Under the pieces are notes generated by a model. That model did no database searches, was not told where the DNA came from, and saw nothing but the letters and a program-made list of their open reading frames with translations. 64,000 nucleotides of DNA, from the NCBI RefSeq assembly GCF_010183535.1, contig NC_071333.1, positions 2,046,001 to 2,110,000 of the forward strand. Direction: 5' to 3'. The stretch comes from Caenorhabditis remanei (Eukaryota > Nematoda > Chromadorea > Rhabditida > Rhabditidae). Numbering within the stretch: position 1 is the stretch's first letter; every line of letters begins with the position of its first letter. Both the position numbers and the translations under genes were made by a program. Of the stretch, positions 1 to 10,249 are shown piece by piece.

Positions 1-168
1 TTCGAGATCCTGCAGCCCAGATTGAAATGACTGTTTTGATTTCTAACAAGGCTACATTTTGCAGTATTATTTTATTAGCAGTTTTAGTTCTAAAGATATA
101 GGACTATCTATTTCAGGTTTTTCTTTTTATCTTTTCTCTCTTAATATTACTCAAAAAACCCATTCCAG

Positions 169-330
169 ATGGCGCACGGAGACCCCGAAATGTAATCATC
201 CATCGATTGGGAAGACGACGTAGACACTACTGACAACTTCCGCGACTTTGGTCTCATTGTGCTCGGCGTCGTCATTTTCTTTCTTTTTGTTCTTCTAAGA
301 AACCAGCTATTCTATTTTATTTTTACCTAA
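169..330 (+). pseudogene. small single-helix membrane protein frame with one stop
   Basis: An ATG directly after a TTCCAG splice-like signal opens a 54-codon frame ending in TAA at 328-330. Codon 9 (193-195) is TAA. After it the frame reads an acidic segment (SSIDWEDDVDTTDNFRDFG) and one strongly hydrophobic helix (LIVLGVVIFFLFVLL) with a short basic-hydrophobic tail. The charge-then-helix layout and the AG just before the ATG suggest a once-real small membrane protein, or a last exon whose true frame starts after the stop. I do not recognise the family. The stop is TAA, so selenocysteine is not an explanation. Confidence 0.3.
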
Positions 331-756
331 CTCTGGTGCTTTTGTTAATAAAGAGGAATATTAATTTGATATCAACTGCTTTCGGATTTTGTAAGGAAGG
401 ACAGATTTATTTAAAAGTTAATATGTGCATATGCAATGCGCTCCACTGCAAAACTGATATGAATAAGAATAATCACATAGAAGAAGCATGAAGAGAGAAT
501 AGAGGTAAGGATAGAGTCAATAAGGGTGGGAGAAAAAATATGAGTTGCTAGATAAACAGTGAAAAACAAATGGATGACAACGAGAATTTGACATTTTCAA
601 TATTCATAGGAAAGGGATGGAGTGTAGTGAGACTTATTAGAGCTGCCTTGTACAGAAAACTTTAAAAGACAAACGAGAGAAGCGAACAAAAAGCTGTTTA
701 TATGCCTTGAAAGCCGACGGCTTGGAAATTTCTCTGGGAATTGAAATTTTCAGTTT
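331..756. other. no gene seen
   Basis: AT-rich spacer. I see no coding exon, RNA or mobile element here. It contains one AATAAA-type signal near 350, which could serve the small frame upstream. Confidence 0.5.
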
Positions 757-1153
757 TCAATTCTCATCCACATCCAAAAAGATCTTCAAAATATCGGAAT
801 CGAAATGCATAAACGACTCGGTCGCAGCAATCTTCGGGTACAAGTACCTGTTGATTTTTTCTTCATTATTATACAACAGCTTGCACATTTCTTCCGTCTC
901 ATAGTGTGGGCTAGGATAGTTGAACACACGCATTGTTTACATGAAGCTGTCACTGAAATCCATTTAGGGTTACACAATTTCGAGAAAAAACTCACTCAAT
1001 TTCGTAGTGCCCTGCTATGTTCAGCCGGTCGAAAAAGTTGAAGACTTGTTCAATGAACGTTTCACTCTTCATACAGGGGAATCTGATGATAAAAAATTAT
1101 GGCTGACAGGTGTTGGGGGCGTAGAAAAGGTTCTTGGCATGGTAGTTCTGGAA
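757..1153 (-). pseudogene. broken multi-exon gene, unknown family
   Basis: Three minus-strand exon-like pieces share one style. The piece at about 1101-1153 begins NYHAKNLFYAPNTCQP and then meets a stop. The piece at 996-1082 reads MKSETFIEQVFNFFDRLNIA and ends at a GTGAGT donor; an intron with a TTTCAG acceptor leads to the piece at 757-952. The last piece has an in-frame TAA shortly after the junction, then a clean run MRVFNYPSPHYETEEMCKLL through FMHFDSDILKIFLDVDEN and TGA. The amino-acid composition and splice signals look like genuine coding sequence. The stop between the two good segments makes an intact product unlikely. I do not recognise the domain. Confidence 0.4.
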
Positions 1154-1489
1154 AAAAACTTATTAAGAGGCTCCGTCACAACAGCGCGTAGTTAGGGAGC
1201 GGGATTCGAAACAGCGCGGTCAGGAAATTATACTTCGGGCCAGTTCTAGACTGTTAGTGTTTAAAACTTTATTTAGCATTTACAGTAGCGAGCATAAGTG
1301 AGCACCCCTTCGTACTTTCAAGTGTAACTCTGCTGAATCGCGTCGTTTTGAAAGTACCTAATAATTGCTATTCAAAAGTCTGCATTTCCCTTCCTTAGAC
1401 CCCTTCTTCATTTTTCAAAAAATCTCAATACTTTTTTTCATCAGAAGAATAATTATTTGATCCCCTTCTCTTAATTTTAAACAGAAACA

Positions 1490-2400
1490 CCACCTGTCTT
1501 TCTCTTTTTTCCATTGACCACACACACAGACACATTAAACTATTTTTCTCTCACTTTCTCTTCTTTTCCCCACTGCATTCGACCATCAATTAAAATGACA
1601 ATAAAAGAGAAAAGATGGACAGAGTGTACTACTTTTGATACTGATAACAACTGAAAGAGGGGAAAAGAAACTTAATTCCTTCGGTTATTTTTATCATTTT
1701 TCTCCTCGATAAACACTTTATGTTTTCGATATACTTTTTGAGAGAAAAAATAAAAGAAAGTGAGTCTATATATATATAGGGTAGGTAGATAGTTTGGTAT
1801 TTCATGGTCTTTGGTTACGGTAGTTTTTGTGGCAAAACCTAACTTTGGCACGCTCTTATCTTTTTTGTTGATGATGAAAAATTATTTCACAACTGTGTTA
1901 TTTTAGAACTCTAGTTTTACATTCTACAAAAATAGTTCTGGAAGTCATATCCTTTCAAACAATGGTTTTCTCTTAACCCTGTTCGCCAAAGTGCAATCAC
2001 TCGTATTATTTTTCTTTAAAAAGTTTTCTCTACGTCTCCACCTCCTCCGTTAAGTTATGTTAATCTTTGGTTAGCAGATAGGAAGGAAAGAAAGAGAGAG
2101 TAGCCGCTGTTCTTTTACCCCTACCCTCCCTCAATCCTACCAACTGCCCTCCTTTCTTTTCTTTTTTTGGAGTGAAAGTTGGAGAAGAAACCACAAAAGG
2201 AATAGAAAAAGAGAGCGAGCGGGCGGCCGATGTTCACGCTTCCCCTTTTCTATCCTTTTCAAATTTTCTCCTATGGGCATGCATAAATAAAGAAGAAGAG
2301 AGGTCTATTGGCTTGGTTGAAAGAAGACGAAAATCGGAAGAATACTTGTAACAGAAAGTGGAAAAAGTAAATTTATTAAAATGTAATGTTTTGAAATGCA
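1490..2400. repeat. diverged duplicated block, copy 1
   Basis: This stretch matches 3630-5160 in order: a TTTTTCCATTGA...CACACACA tract, a 'gcattcga' run, a TAGCCGCTGTTCTTT tract followed by CCCTCCCTCAATCC, and a GAGGTC(T/C)A(T/C)TGG...GGTTGAAAG tract. A shorter relic of the same block lies at about 6340-6560. The copies are clearly related but heavily diverged, so the duplication is old. No coding sequence is convincing inside. Confidence 0.6.
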
Positions 2401-2450
2401 TGAAAAATAAAGGAGAAGTTGAAACAAATGAAAAAAAAACAAGAATGAAC

Positions 2451-3122
2451 ATTGAAGTTGGGTGTGAAGCCAGGGTACGATTGCATCAAATCCACAATCG
2501 GCATGTCATCCGGATGGAAAAGTGTGGACTTCACTGAAATTAATTGATGAGATTAATTATGCTAATATGTACTACAACTCACTTTCGGTGACCATGTACA
2601 AACTTGGATCTTTGTTGGTTCCTTGGAGACTTTTGACACCTTTTGATGCTCCCAGCGCAGAGTAACGGCATTCTTGATCATCTTCAGACTGAAAAAGTTT
2701 AAATTAAATTATCTTCTGGATAAAAGCAAATTTACTTGATTTCCGAAGTATCGAGCACGTAGTGGACACAGCTTCCAACGGTGATCACATTCTTGCTGAA
2801 AAACAAAGTATAGGGTTAATGCAGTTTGTTATGAACGTACTTGGAATATGCTGGTCCACTGAGGAAAATGCTGATAGCCTCTATGAGAGTTTTGTCAGCG
2901 AGAGCCGGAGCCTGGTGAACAGTGCTTCGAATTCCATTTGAAGCGGCTTGATAGCTTTCAGCGACATCCTTCAACTCGAACACAGCACGGAATTCCAGTT
3001 TGATGTTGTCCTAAAAAAACAAACATAGAATTGGAAGTCAGCGTGCATGTTACCTTAGCGGTCAACTTTGTCCTGGAGTAGAGCGATGCTTGACGGTCAT
3101 AGAAGAACTCGCCGCTAGCCTT
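2451..3122 (-). pseudogene. Argonaute (WAGO-type) gene fragment
   Basis: Five minus-strand exons (3054-3122, 2841-3010, 2736-2795, 2583-2688, 2451-2533) encode the region between the Argonaute N-terminal and PAZ domains. Visible landmarks are FFYDRQASLYSRTKL (the 'LYS/T' strand of the N domain), a linker helix with KTLIEAISIFLSG and KNVITVGSCVHYVLD, then CRYSALGASKGVKSLQG and YMVTEMKSTLFHPDD, the diagnostic nematode WAGO stretch leading into PAZ. Full Argonautes are about 900-1,000 residues; this is roughly 160, with no PAZ core, MID or PIWI. Joining exon 3 to exon 4 at the only GT donor shifts the frame by one base, although both sides keep the conserved frame, so one base appears lost at that donor. 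Sequence upstream of exon 1 switches to a different repeat. I call it a truncated, frameshifted relic. Confidence 0.65.
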
Positions 3123-3289
3123 CTGTAAAGCAAGAATTTTTTTGACGGCAATCTCGTAGAACTTTTAACTTTTTCGTCCAAAATAAATCAAAACCATGGG
3201 AAAAATAACGCATCTGTGTTTAGATCATCACGAGTTTTACTCCCGTTACCAAATACGAGCCAGAAATGTGCAAAAATTTATTTTAAATG

Positions 3290-3447
3290 ACTTACTTCCT
3301 CTGGTCACATTCCAATTGGGGGATTCACAGAATCCATAACAAGCAGAAGCAGAGAATAAAGTATAATATAACGGAATAATCAGAATTTCAAAATAATCAG
3401 GAAAAATGGTTTTGACGACCGCTCACATAGTCGTCGTGGCACACATA
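3290..3447 (-). pseudogene. one-helix membrane peptide, copy A (decayed)
   Basis: Aligned with the intact copy at 6721-6853, this minus-strand stretch keeps HDDYVSGR near the start and YGFCES...NW before a GTAAGT donor. The hydrophobic middle is interrupted by stops and a frameshift. It is the oldest-looking of the three copies, together with the one at 10099-10239. Confidence 0.5.
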
Positions 3448-3934
3448 CTGAAGTTAGTAAAGAACAACTATTTGAGAAAGAGAAAGTAAACGCAGACAGC
3501 AAAAGAGACAAGATAGCGCTCATGGAGAGAGAGCAGTGCCCCTCTTCCTCTTCCAAAAAACTTCTATACTCTTCTTTTTCATCACAAAAAGAAAACGATC
3601 ATGTCCCCCTTCTCTCCATTCGACACAGATACATCACTCGCCTTTCTCCCTTTTTCCATTGAACACACACACACGCACAACGAACTTTTTTCTCCCTTTC
3701 CCCCTCTTCTCCCCATTGCATTCGACATCGAGTGGAAATGCAAAAAAGAGAGAAAAGATAATAACAGTTTGTTTCTGATACAGATAACAACGGAAAGAAT
3801 AACAAAAAAACTCAATTCACTCACAATTTTCATATCATTTGCGTCCTCGAAAAACCCAATTTCTCTTTCCGTAGTTTACGATTTTTAAGAAGAAAGGGAG
3901 AAGGGGGCGAGTCTATCTTTGGCAAAAGGCAGAT

Positions 3935-4214
3935 TTGCAAAATATTGGTCCGGTGAAGAAGTTTGCCGGCCCGGGCTCAAAAAATGTGCACAATTTTTTA
4001 AACAAAAATTTTCAAACTTCTCTGAAATTTTCATGAAAAATAGCCGAAATCCAAAGTACGCTTGAGTTTTATCGATATGTCGAAAATTCGGCTTTGCTAT
4101 AAAAAATCGAACATTTTCAAATTTTTGTGTTGATATCCGAGCCGACCGGACCGAGCCGGTAAAATTTTTTTAAATCCGCCCAGCCCGACCCGGTCCTTTG
4201 CAAGTCTAACAAAA
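3935..4214. repeat. CCGGCCCG-ended dispersed element
   Basis: Begins near GGTCCGGTGAAGAAG...CCGGCCCGGGC and ends near GACCGGACCGAGCCGG...CCCGACCCGGTCCTTTGCAAG. Elements of about 130-280 bases with the same GC-rich ends and an AT-rich middle recur at about 10960-11180, 26585-26720, 48555-48815, 50480-50680, 61990-62210 and 63280-63510. They look like a MITE-like family; no coding capacity. Confidence 0.5.
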
Positions 4215-4216
4215 TA

Positions 4217-4663
4217 CAGTACCGCTCAAAAGTATATTAAGTTTTGGTTTTTTCAGTTAATAAGGTCCAAGTTTGAGAGTGTCATTCTAATAATGATTGA
4301 CTAATCAGATAAAGTTTTAATGAATTATACTGATCAAAAATAGAGCTCCATTTTTGTAGTTGACAACTTTTTGATACGGATACTCCTTAGAGAGTTATGG
4401 TCATTTTTAGAGAACAGCTCAAAAATCGCACTATTTTGCACTGAAATTGGTCGATTTAGGAGAGAAATTGCTGTAGATATGTAACTTACTAGGGAGCGTC
4501 CGTACAAGAAAGTTGTCAACTACAAAAATGGAGTTCTATTCTTGTTCTATTCGAATCCATAAAAAGTTATTTTGTAGGACAGTTAGTTTTACTATGACAC
4601 ACTCTCTAAGTTGGCGTTTTCAACTAAAAAAGGCAAAACTTATCATACTTTTGAGCGGTACTG
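4217..4663. mobile_element. MITE with CAGTACCGCTCAAAAGTAT inverted ends, TA target
   Basis: The first 20 bases and the reverse complement of the last 20 bases are essentially identical (CAGTACCGCTCAAAAGTAT). The element is flanked by TA on both sides (4215-4216 and 4664-4665), as in Tc1/mariner-type insertions. The interior is also palindromic: 'tagttgacaactttttgatac' on the left mirrors 'gaaagttgtcaactac' on the right. No transposase frame. Relatives lie at about 12757-13175 and 42372-42793. Confidence 0.85.
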
Positions 4664-5159
4664 TATGTATACTTTTGAGAAAATTAAAAAAATTTTTTTG
4701 TTAATAATAATGGAAAAACTGTGCCATTTTAGAACTCTAGTTTTTCATTCTACAAAGATAATTCTGGAAGTCACATTCGCTCAAAGAATGCCTCCGACCA
4801 ATCCCTTGCCAGCCATAAACTTTTTCATAACCAAAGTGTAATCAATCCTATTTTTTTATTTCTTTTAAATTTTTACTCCGTCTCCTCCTCCTACGTTAAG
4901 TTGTGTTTCTCTTTGTGAAACGGATAGGGGGAGAGAGAGAAAAAAAGATTAGCCGCTGTTCTTTCGATTCTCTCCCTCCCTCAATCCAGCCGGCTGCCCT
5001 CTCTACTTTTCTTCAATAGTTGGAAAGGGGTAGAGAAAAAAGCGATCATTGTTCGCACTATCTTTTTTTGAAATCCTTTTCAAACTTTCTCCAATTGGCA
5101 TCCAAAAGAAAAAAAGAGGTCCACTGGGTGGGTTGAAAGATGACGAACATCGAAAGAAT

Positions 5160-5460
5160 ACGTCATTTCTCACTTAGAAATGTAGAGAATTTTTTTCAAT
5201 AACTGTCTTCTGAAAATTTTCCAATTTTTTTTCTCAAGTATATCTGTAAAATGACTCTGAAACGAGTTATCATACTTCAAAATATAGAAAATCGGTTCTC
5301 GGCCGGTTTTTCAGTACAGTTCCATGAAAACTCTTCTCGTTTGTACTTGAAATGTAATTATGAATGTTTATTTTTTGAACTTTTTTGAAAGTTTTGGAAA
5401 AAAATTATCAAAAATTTATTGAAAACTATATTGAATTTTTATATATTTACCAGCCCTGTC
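5160..5460. other. AT-rich dispersed repeat, no gene
   Basis: Contains 'tttcagtac' and CTCAAGTATATC...TC stretches that also occur, in altered order, at about 9140-9290 and 11300-11540. No coding exon seen. Confidence 0.4.
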
Positions 5461-5462
5461 TG

Positions 5463-5622
5463 TGCCCGCTTAGCCGAGTGGTCTAAGGCGGCGGTCGTGT
5501 CCAAAGCACTCTAGTTCGGTTTTGCCCGCTGGCTCAGTTTCTCTTCTCTTTCCAAAACCGCTGCGGACAGCGCCTCAGACAAACAGACAACGCCCAATTG
5601 TCTTTTATATATAAGAATGATA
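5463..5622 (+). mobile_element. tRNA-derived SINE, copy 1
   Basis: Starts with a tRNA-like head with an A box (TAGCCGAGTGGTCTAAGGCG) typical of class II tRNAs (Leu/Ser type) and a degraded B box (TAGTTCGGTTTT). It lacks a proper acceptor stem and anticodon arm. A tail GCGGACAGCGCC...CAGACAAACAGAC and TTTTATATATAAGAATGATA follows. The copy at 39852-40078 has the same head and the same tail in the same order, so the unit is a repeat rather than a tRNA gene. A pol III internal promoter would drive it if active. Confidence 0.7.
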
Positions 5623-5641
5623 TATGAAAATTTTATAAATG

Positions 5642-6305
5642 TTTATATGAAAGGCAACATGAAGTAATTAATTCGATTTTTCATCGCGTCGGTTTCTTTA
5701 CTGATTCTTCTGATCTCCTCATCAATCTTCTCGTATTCTTCCTTTTTTGCCTGATTGTCGACCTTCTGATGAGGCATAATTCTTACTATAGAATAAAGCT
5801 TTATCCAGTGAATACGCCTTCGCGAGATATGCGTTTTTTCCTTTAACCCGTCGATCTTTTTCTTTAAACCAGACAGCTCGATTTCTGGTTGATTTTGTTT
5901 ATGTCAGCTGAAAATAAAACTTGAGAAATGACAGTGAATTTCCAATTATTATTCAAGGGACCGTTGTATAGATCCCGCAGCCAATATGTTTCAAAAAACT
6001 CACCGATTCCGACCATAATCGTACTTTTCCCCAGTGTAGTCAGTGTGTCCTTCTGTTCTTGTGTGGCGTTCGGTGCGTTGTCTCTCTGAACGTTTGAAGG
6101 GTGTTGAGAAGGTGTGGATGGTCCTGGAACATCTCTCAATGCCCCAATCTGACTGCGAGTAAGATCTTCGATCGTTCCTTGATCGGGTTGGACTTTGGCG
6201 ACGGGTTGACACGGTTCTCGATGTGGCCTGATTTCCACTAAATCGGCATCCGACTTCAACTGAATCAAATCCTGATGAAGTACCAGGCTGGTATGGAGCT
6301 CGATT
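5642..6305 (-). pseudogene. coiled-coil protein gene, frame broken
   Basis: The exon 6004-6305 follows a TTACAG acceptor and reads IELHTSLVLHQDLIQ ... LTRSQIGALRDVPGPSTPSQ ... ending at a GTGAGT donor. The second exon (5642-5907) continues ADINKINQ and then stops in that frame, while a shifted frame runs QPEIELSGLKKKIDGLKEK ... AKKEEYEKIDEEIRRISKET to TAA, a convincing coiled coil. One base of shift separates the two good parts. The first exon is also open in a second frame that reads SR/RS-rich (STRRQSPTRSRNDRRSYS). A predicted short Pro/Ser/Gln linker followed by a coiled coil is all that can be said of function. Confidence 0.45.
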
Positions 6306-6720
6306 CTGTAATTACTCCTATTGTTTTTCAAAATTTCTTCTACGTTATCTCTACATTGTATCCTTGAAGGACAAAGTTATGTTCTTCTTTGTGAGAGAGA
6401 AAGAGAAGGGGTAGAGCATTAAATCTGTGGCTGTCTCTGTGCTCCCACATTAGAACAGATTGGAATAAAAGTGAGACCGGGAGTCATTTATCTTCATTTT
6501 TATTCTTTTTGAGGGGTAATGTACTATTGGAAGTGTAAGTGGTCAAGAGAAGAGATAGGAGATTTGAAAGGGTGTTGTGAAATTAGGGAATGTAACCTTT
6601 TTTGTACAAAATACCAAACTTTGGAAAAATAACGTATATGTATCTAGACCGTCACGAGTTTTATTCCAGTTACCAAATACAAGTCAAAAATGTGCAAAAA
6701 TAGATTTTTAGGTGGCTTAC
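6306..6720. other. duplicated-block relic, no gene
   Basis: Positions 6340-6560 resemble the GTTATGTTCTTCTTTGTGAG...GAGAGAAAGAG tract of the two larger blocks upstream. The last part (6600-6720) is the intron side of the membrane peptide copy and is shared with 3180-3290 and 9985-10098. Confidence 0.4.
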
Positions 6721-6853
6721 CTCCTCTGATCCCATTCCAATCGTGAGATTCGCAGAATCCATAAAAAACAAAAAAAAATAGAGCAATAATAAGAATTTTA
6801 ACATAATCAGAAAAAGGGTTTCGACGACCGCTCACATAGTCATCTTGGTGCAT
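6721..6853 (-). CDS. one-helix membrane peptide, copy B (intact exon)
   Basis: ATG at 6853 opens MHQDDYVSGRRNPFSDYV, then a hydrophobic segment (KILIIALFFFVFYGF) and CESHDWNGIRGG up to a GTAAGC donor at 6720. This fits a signal anchor or signal peptide followed by a short luminal segment. Copies at 3290-3447 and 10099-10239 share both ends but are broken; the three are spaced about 3.4 kb apart in the same orientation. The downstream exon was not found. No known family. Confidence 0.4.
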
Positions 6854-7200
6854 AATGAAATTGGGGAAGGACAAGTAATCGAGAGAAATCAAAGTAGACG
6901 CAGACAGTCTGAGAGAGTGGAAAAGATACATGGGTCAGTTGATAGCTGCCTCTCATTATGTGCAAGGTCGCCCAGAAACAACATCGTTCAATGGAAATAC
7001 GATCCTAACACCCGAACGATGAAAAGAAAGAGACTCATCAAACGGTTTCTCTTGTTGCTCTTTTACTCTTCTATTTACGAGGTCCAACATATAAAGAAAT
7101 ATCCATTTGTTCACGTTGTTTGTTAAGAATTTGGATAACAAAGGAATGACAGAAGAATTGAAAAGAGAAGGACTAACTGAAATACAGATAACCGTGCATG
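6854..7200. repeat. duplicated flank of the membrane peptide
   Basis: Matches 10250-10500 almost throughout: GAGAGAAATCAAAG(T/C)AGACGCAG, TGCAAGGTCG(C/A)CCAGAA, CAATGGAAATACGATCC and ACTCATCAAACGGTTTCTC. It extends the duplication that includes copies B and C of the membrane peptide. Small frames inside differ between the copies and are not conserved as protein. Confidence 0.6.
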
Positions 7201-7339
7201 GAAGAATACTGATTTTTCATTTTATTAGTTTGTTCATGAATTCTAATAAGTAGGTAGCTTTTTTGTTTCGTTTTGCATAACTCATTTAAAAAAATACCTA
7301 TTTGATGTGATGACTGATAATAAAACGTAGATGTTGCCA

Positions 7340-7910
7340 CAAGTGAGGGAAGTTAAATGTGGTCACCTACAAAAATGTTCAGCAAAACATTTTGCGCATT
7401 TTTGTACACAGATGACCACTTTTTGATAGCTAATCCCACTTTAGAGACATGCTCCTTTGAAGATTGGTGGGTGTCTCGTTTCTATATTATGAAAAGATGC
7501 TCAACTACAAAAATTAGCATTATTTATAAGATTTTATAACTCCATCCACCTCTGAAATATGCGTCATTAAATATGCTAGTTTTGAGGCAGCAAAAGGAAG
7601 TGAAGAGGGGAATGACGCAGAAAAACGAGACACCCTCTAATCTTTAAAGAAGCGTATCTCTAAAGTGGACCGAACTATCGAAAAGTAGTCAACTACAAAA
7701 CTGTGCAAAATATTTTAAAGATCATTTCTGTAGTAGACATCATATTTATAGCTTCCCACACTTTTGAGATATCCGCCTTCAAAGATGATAGTTTGAAGGC
7801 AACAAGAGGGAGAGAAAAGAGATGAGACGCAGAGAAACAAGGCACCATTCAATCTTTAAAGGCGCGTATCTCTAAAGTGGACAAAGTATCAAAAAAGGGG
7901 AATTGAAGGT
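7340..7910. repeat. inverted-repeat family (TTGTAGTTGAC...GCGCCTTT)
   Basis: Carries the elements GTCAACTACAAAA, 'ttttgatagct', 'gagatacgcgcctttaaag' and the CAGAGAAAC(G/A)AG tract in both orientations. The same set makes up the 212-base satellite at 60.3-61.6 kb and scattered copies at 15.2, 24.5, 25.2-25.7, 28.1-28.5 and 34.1 kb. No gene. From 7910 to 8290 I see only AT-rich spacer. Confidence 0.65.
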
Positions 7911-8292
7911 AAGATATTAGGAAAGATTCAATTGGGTAATGTTTTATATGAAACACCGGGAAGATGTTTTAACAAGGAAAACATAGTTATCCCTCATAGG
8001 CCCATTTGAAATCCAATAAAACAAAACACCCTTCAATCTTTTAAGGAGCGTATTTCTTTTGTGTATAATCAATGTTCAATGGTACTTCAGATCATCTAAA
8101 AAGTATACATCTGTCATCATAATCTCTCTGAGATGTATATGAATCAATCGGTGCACACGTGCCGCTATAGAATCACAGGTAGTAAACGTCTCGGTGGAAA
8201 ACAAGAACAAGTTTTGAATATCAAATACAACTTTATTATTGGTAAAAATATAGAAAAACAAAGTATAGTTTTTATATAATTTATAGTTTATT

Positions 8293-9054
8293 TTATTTTA
8301 TTATTTTCTGTCCCACCAACTTCTGATCTGCTCTTCCCAATATTTTCAGATATTTTTTGCTCCTCCGTGGTGATCGATGAGCTTTCAGCAAATTGCTCTG
8401 AAAATACTAATTTTACTGCGATTTCGAACTAAAGTATTAATGAACCCAAAAGCTTCAAATCTCACCACGGCTGAATGTATCTTCTTGGCGTCCTTGAGCT
8501 TGGTATCCATTTTGATGTTTGAATTAATTTTGGCGATCTGGAATATCTAGAGTTAATTGGCATTTCCGTAATCAATAACTTACCAGAAAAATTTTGATTG
8601 CGATGTCCTTGATTTCCGTGATCACGACCATAGGGATGATAGTGAGACGCTAAAAACAGAAACATTGTTGAGGTACATACATATAGAATATTAAAGTTAC
8701 CGTGGAAGTCCTAATTGCCGTTTCGATTCTCGGCACCTTGATGGTATCCTCTCTTGGACCGGATGTTGAATGGATTCGGATGACGTCTTGAAAAATGGGA
8801 CATGAATTGAAAAATATAATCAAAAATCTTACCACGATAATCCGAAGAAGGACGCTGATAAGCACCGTCCATTCCATTTTGATGGTTGAATGAACTCATC
8901 ATGCCGCCATTCCGTCCTCCATGATGATCATGGTACGCGCGTCTGAATCCTGGTCTTTCTGCAAACTTTTATTTATAAGTTAAAATTCAAGCTTAAACTT
9001 ACGCTGATAGTTTCCAGTGTATTGATTTCCACGTTGGTTGTAGTTTGGATGCAT
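8293..9054 (-). CDS. six-exon low-complexity Gly/His/Gln/Arg-rich gene
   Basis: ATG at 9054. Exons 9003-9054, 8833-8958, 8701-8786, 8584-8649, 8466-8546 and 8293-8397 are joined by canonical GT/AG introns of 37-80 bases. Exons 1-2 read MHPNYNQRGNQYTGNYQ, RRAYHDHHGGRNGGMMSSFN and GAYQRPSSDYR, like RNA-binding or condensate-forming low-complexity proteins. Following the splice signals, exons 3-6 stay open in one frame (VIRIHSTSGPREDT ... LVGQKIIK, stop). But the frame offset by one base in the same exons reads RHPNPFNIRSKRGYHQ, HYHPYGRDHGNQGHRNQNFS and FKHQNGYQAQGRQEDTFSR, which matches exons 1-2 in composition and has two in-frame stops. The gene may have shifted by one base at the exon 2/3 junction. 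I see no known domain. Confidence 0.5.
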
Positions 9055-10098
9055 TCGTGTGCTTGAAAGTGCTGAAAACCCAGGGCATAAATCAAACTTG
9101 TAAAATTACGGGTAGGCCCGGATTTGAATTTTTGAACTTTGATCACTACAATTTTCTACAAAAATTTGTTTTCTGATAATTTTTCATTTTCCTCAAGTAT
9201 ATCAATCAAAAATAATTGAAATTTCGAAAAAATAGGGAAATTTTTGAAAATAAAGTTGTTTTTCAGTACTGAACTTCCTCTCAAAGGTGAATTACTTTGC
9301 TTACTAACAACGTGAACGGACTCAATACTCTTATCAAGATGACATTTGTCACGTTTCAATGTCAACATAAGCTATTGAATCGCTACCAATCAGTAATCGG
9401 AAGTCAATCGTCTACACATTGCCTACTGGATCCTTTTCTCAACTGCTCACAGCGAAAAGTCATCTGCTATCGCCAACGCCAAGGATACAAAGGACCACCC
9501 ATCTTCGTCAATGCATAAAGAGATTTCTCTAACTTAGGCTACTCTCCCATCGAGAGTGCGTTATAAACCGTTTGTATAATTCTGTGTTGGATATCTTTCT
9601 AAGTTCACTATCTCTCACTCATTGCGGTCGGTTCGGGGTTCTCCTGCCCAATAACCGTCGCAACAAAGCAATAGATTGTCAGAAATCGATTACATCACAG
9701 TGGATTCGAACCATCGAGTACATATTGAGCCACTAAAGTTGTGCTACCGAAAGACGGCGCTCCGACTCCACCCTGGTCTAATCGATTTTTTACAATTTTT
9801 CGCTCACTACCTTGTTTTTTTGCAGATTTCCCGTTCTTATTTCAACTTTTGTGCGAAGTAAAAAGGGAGGAAAGGTCACTTTATGATTTGGAAAGAGAAA
9901 AATAAATAACGGAAGGGAAAAAGTGACTGCAGTTTACGTATGTGAAAAAGGTTCGAATACTTTGGTAATAAAACATGTTTGTGATTTTTGAGTCCGAAAT
10001 CAACCAAAACTATGGAATATATATTTAACCGTTGCGAATTTCATTTCCGTTGCCAAATGAAAACTAAAAATGTGCTAAAATCGATTTTAATATGGCTT
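9055..10098. other. no convincing gene
   Basis: Starts with an AT-rich dispersed repeat (9110-9290). A plus-strand frame around 9297-9518 has ordinary codon use but no splice or homology support. The stretch 9680-9740 holds a tRNA-like GGATTCGAACCA that does not fold. The last part (9985-10098) is the intron side of membrane peptide copy C. Confidence 0.4.
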
Positions 10099-10239
10099 AC
10101 TTCCACTGACAGCATTCCAATTGATGGATTCACAAAATCCATAAGAAGCAGTAAATAAAATAAAATATAAAGGAATAATTAGAATTCAAAAATAATAAGT
10201 AAAAAAAGGGGTCGACAACAGCACAAGTCATCTTGGTGT
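10099..10239 (-). pseudogene. one-helix membrane peptide, copy C (decayed)
   Basis: Aligned to 6721-6853. It keeps the GFCES...NW segment before a GTAAGT donor and part of the hydrophobic stretch, but the first half is out of frame and the ATG context is altered. Same orientation and flank as copy B. Confidence 0.5.
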
Positions 10240-10249
10240 ATACTGAAGT

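Larger units (their letters stand above)
3540..5160. repeat. diverged duplicated block, copy 2, with two insertions
   Basis: Counterpart of 1490-2400, with the same order of pyrimidine-rich and GAGAG tracts. It is longer because a CCGGCCCG-type element (about 3935-4214) and a TA-flanked MITE (4217-4663) have inserted. The small open frames in it arise from low-complexity sequence and are not genes. Confidence 0.6.

Noticed and set aside
3536..3888. Overlapping frames rich in F, S, P and T/H
   Set aside because: They stem from pyrimidine-rich and CACACA low-complexity DNA that is duplicated at 1490-1700 without conserving the frame.
5463..5545. tRNA-Leu/Ser gene (A box CCGAGTGGTCTAAGGCG)
   Set aside because: No acceptor stem, no foldable anticodon arm and a poor B box; the same head plus tail repeats at 39.9 kb, so it is a SINE.
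9670..9775. Minus-strand tRNA signalled by TGGTTCGAATCCA
   Set aside because: The T-arm stem does not pair beyond three bases and no A box or acceptor stem lies at the right distance.
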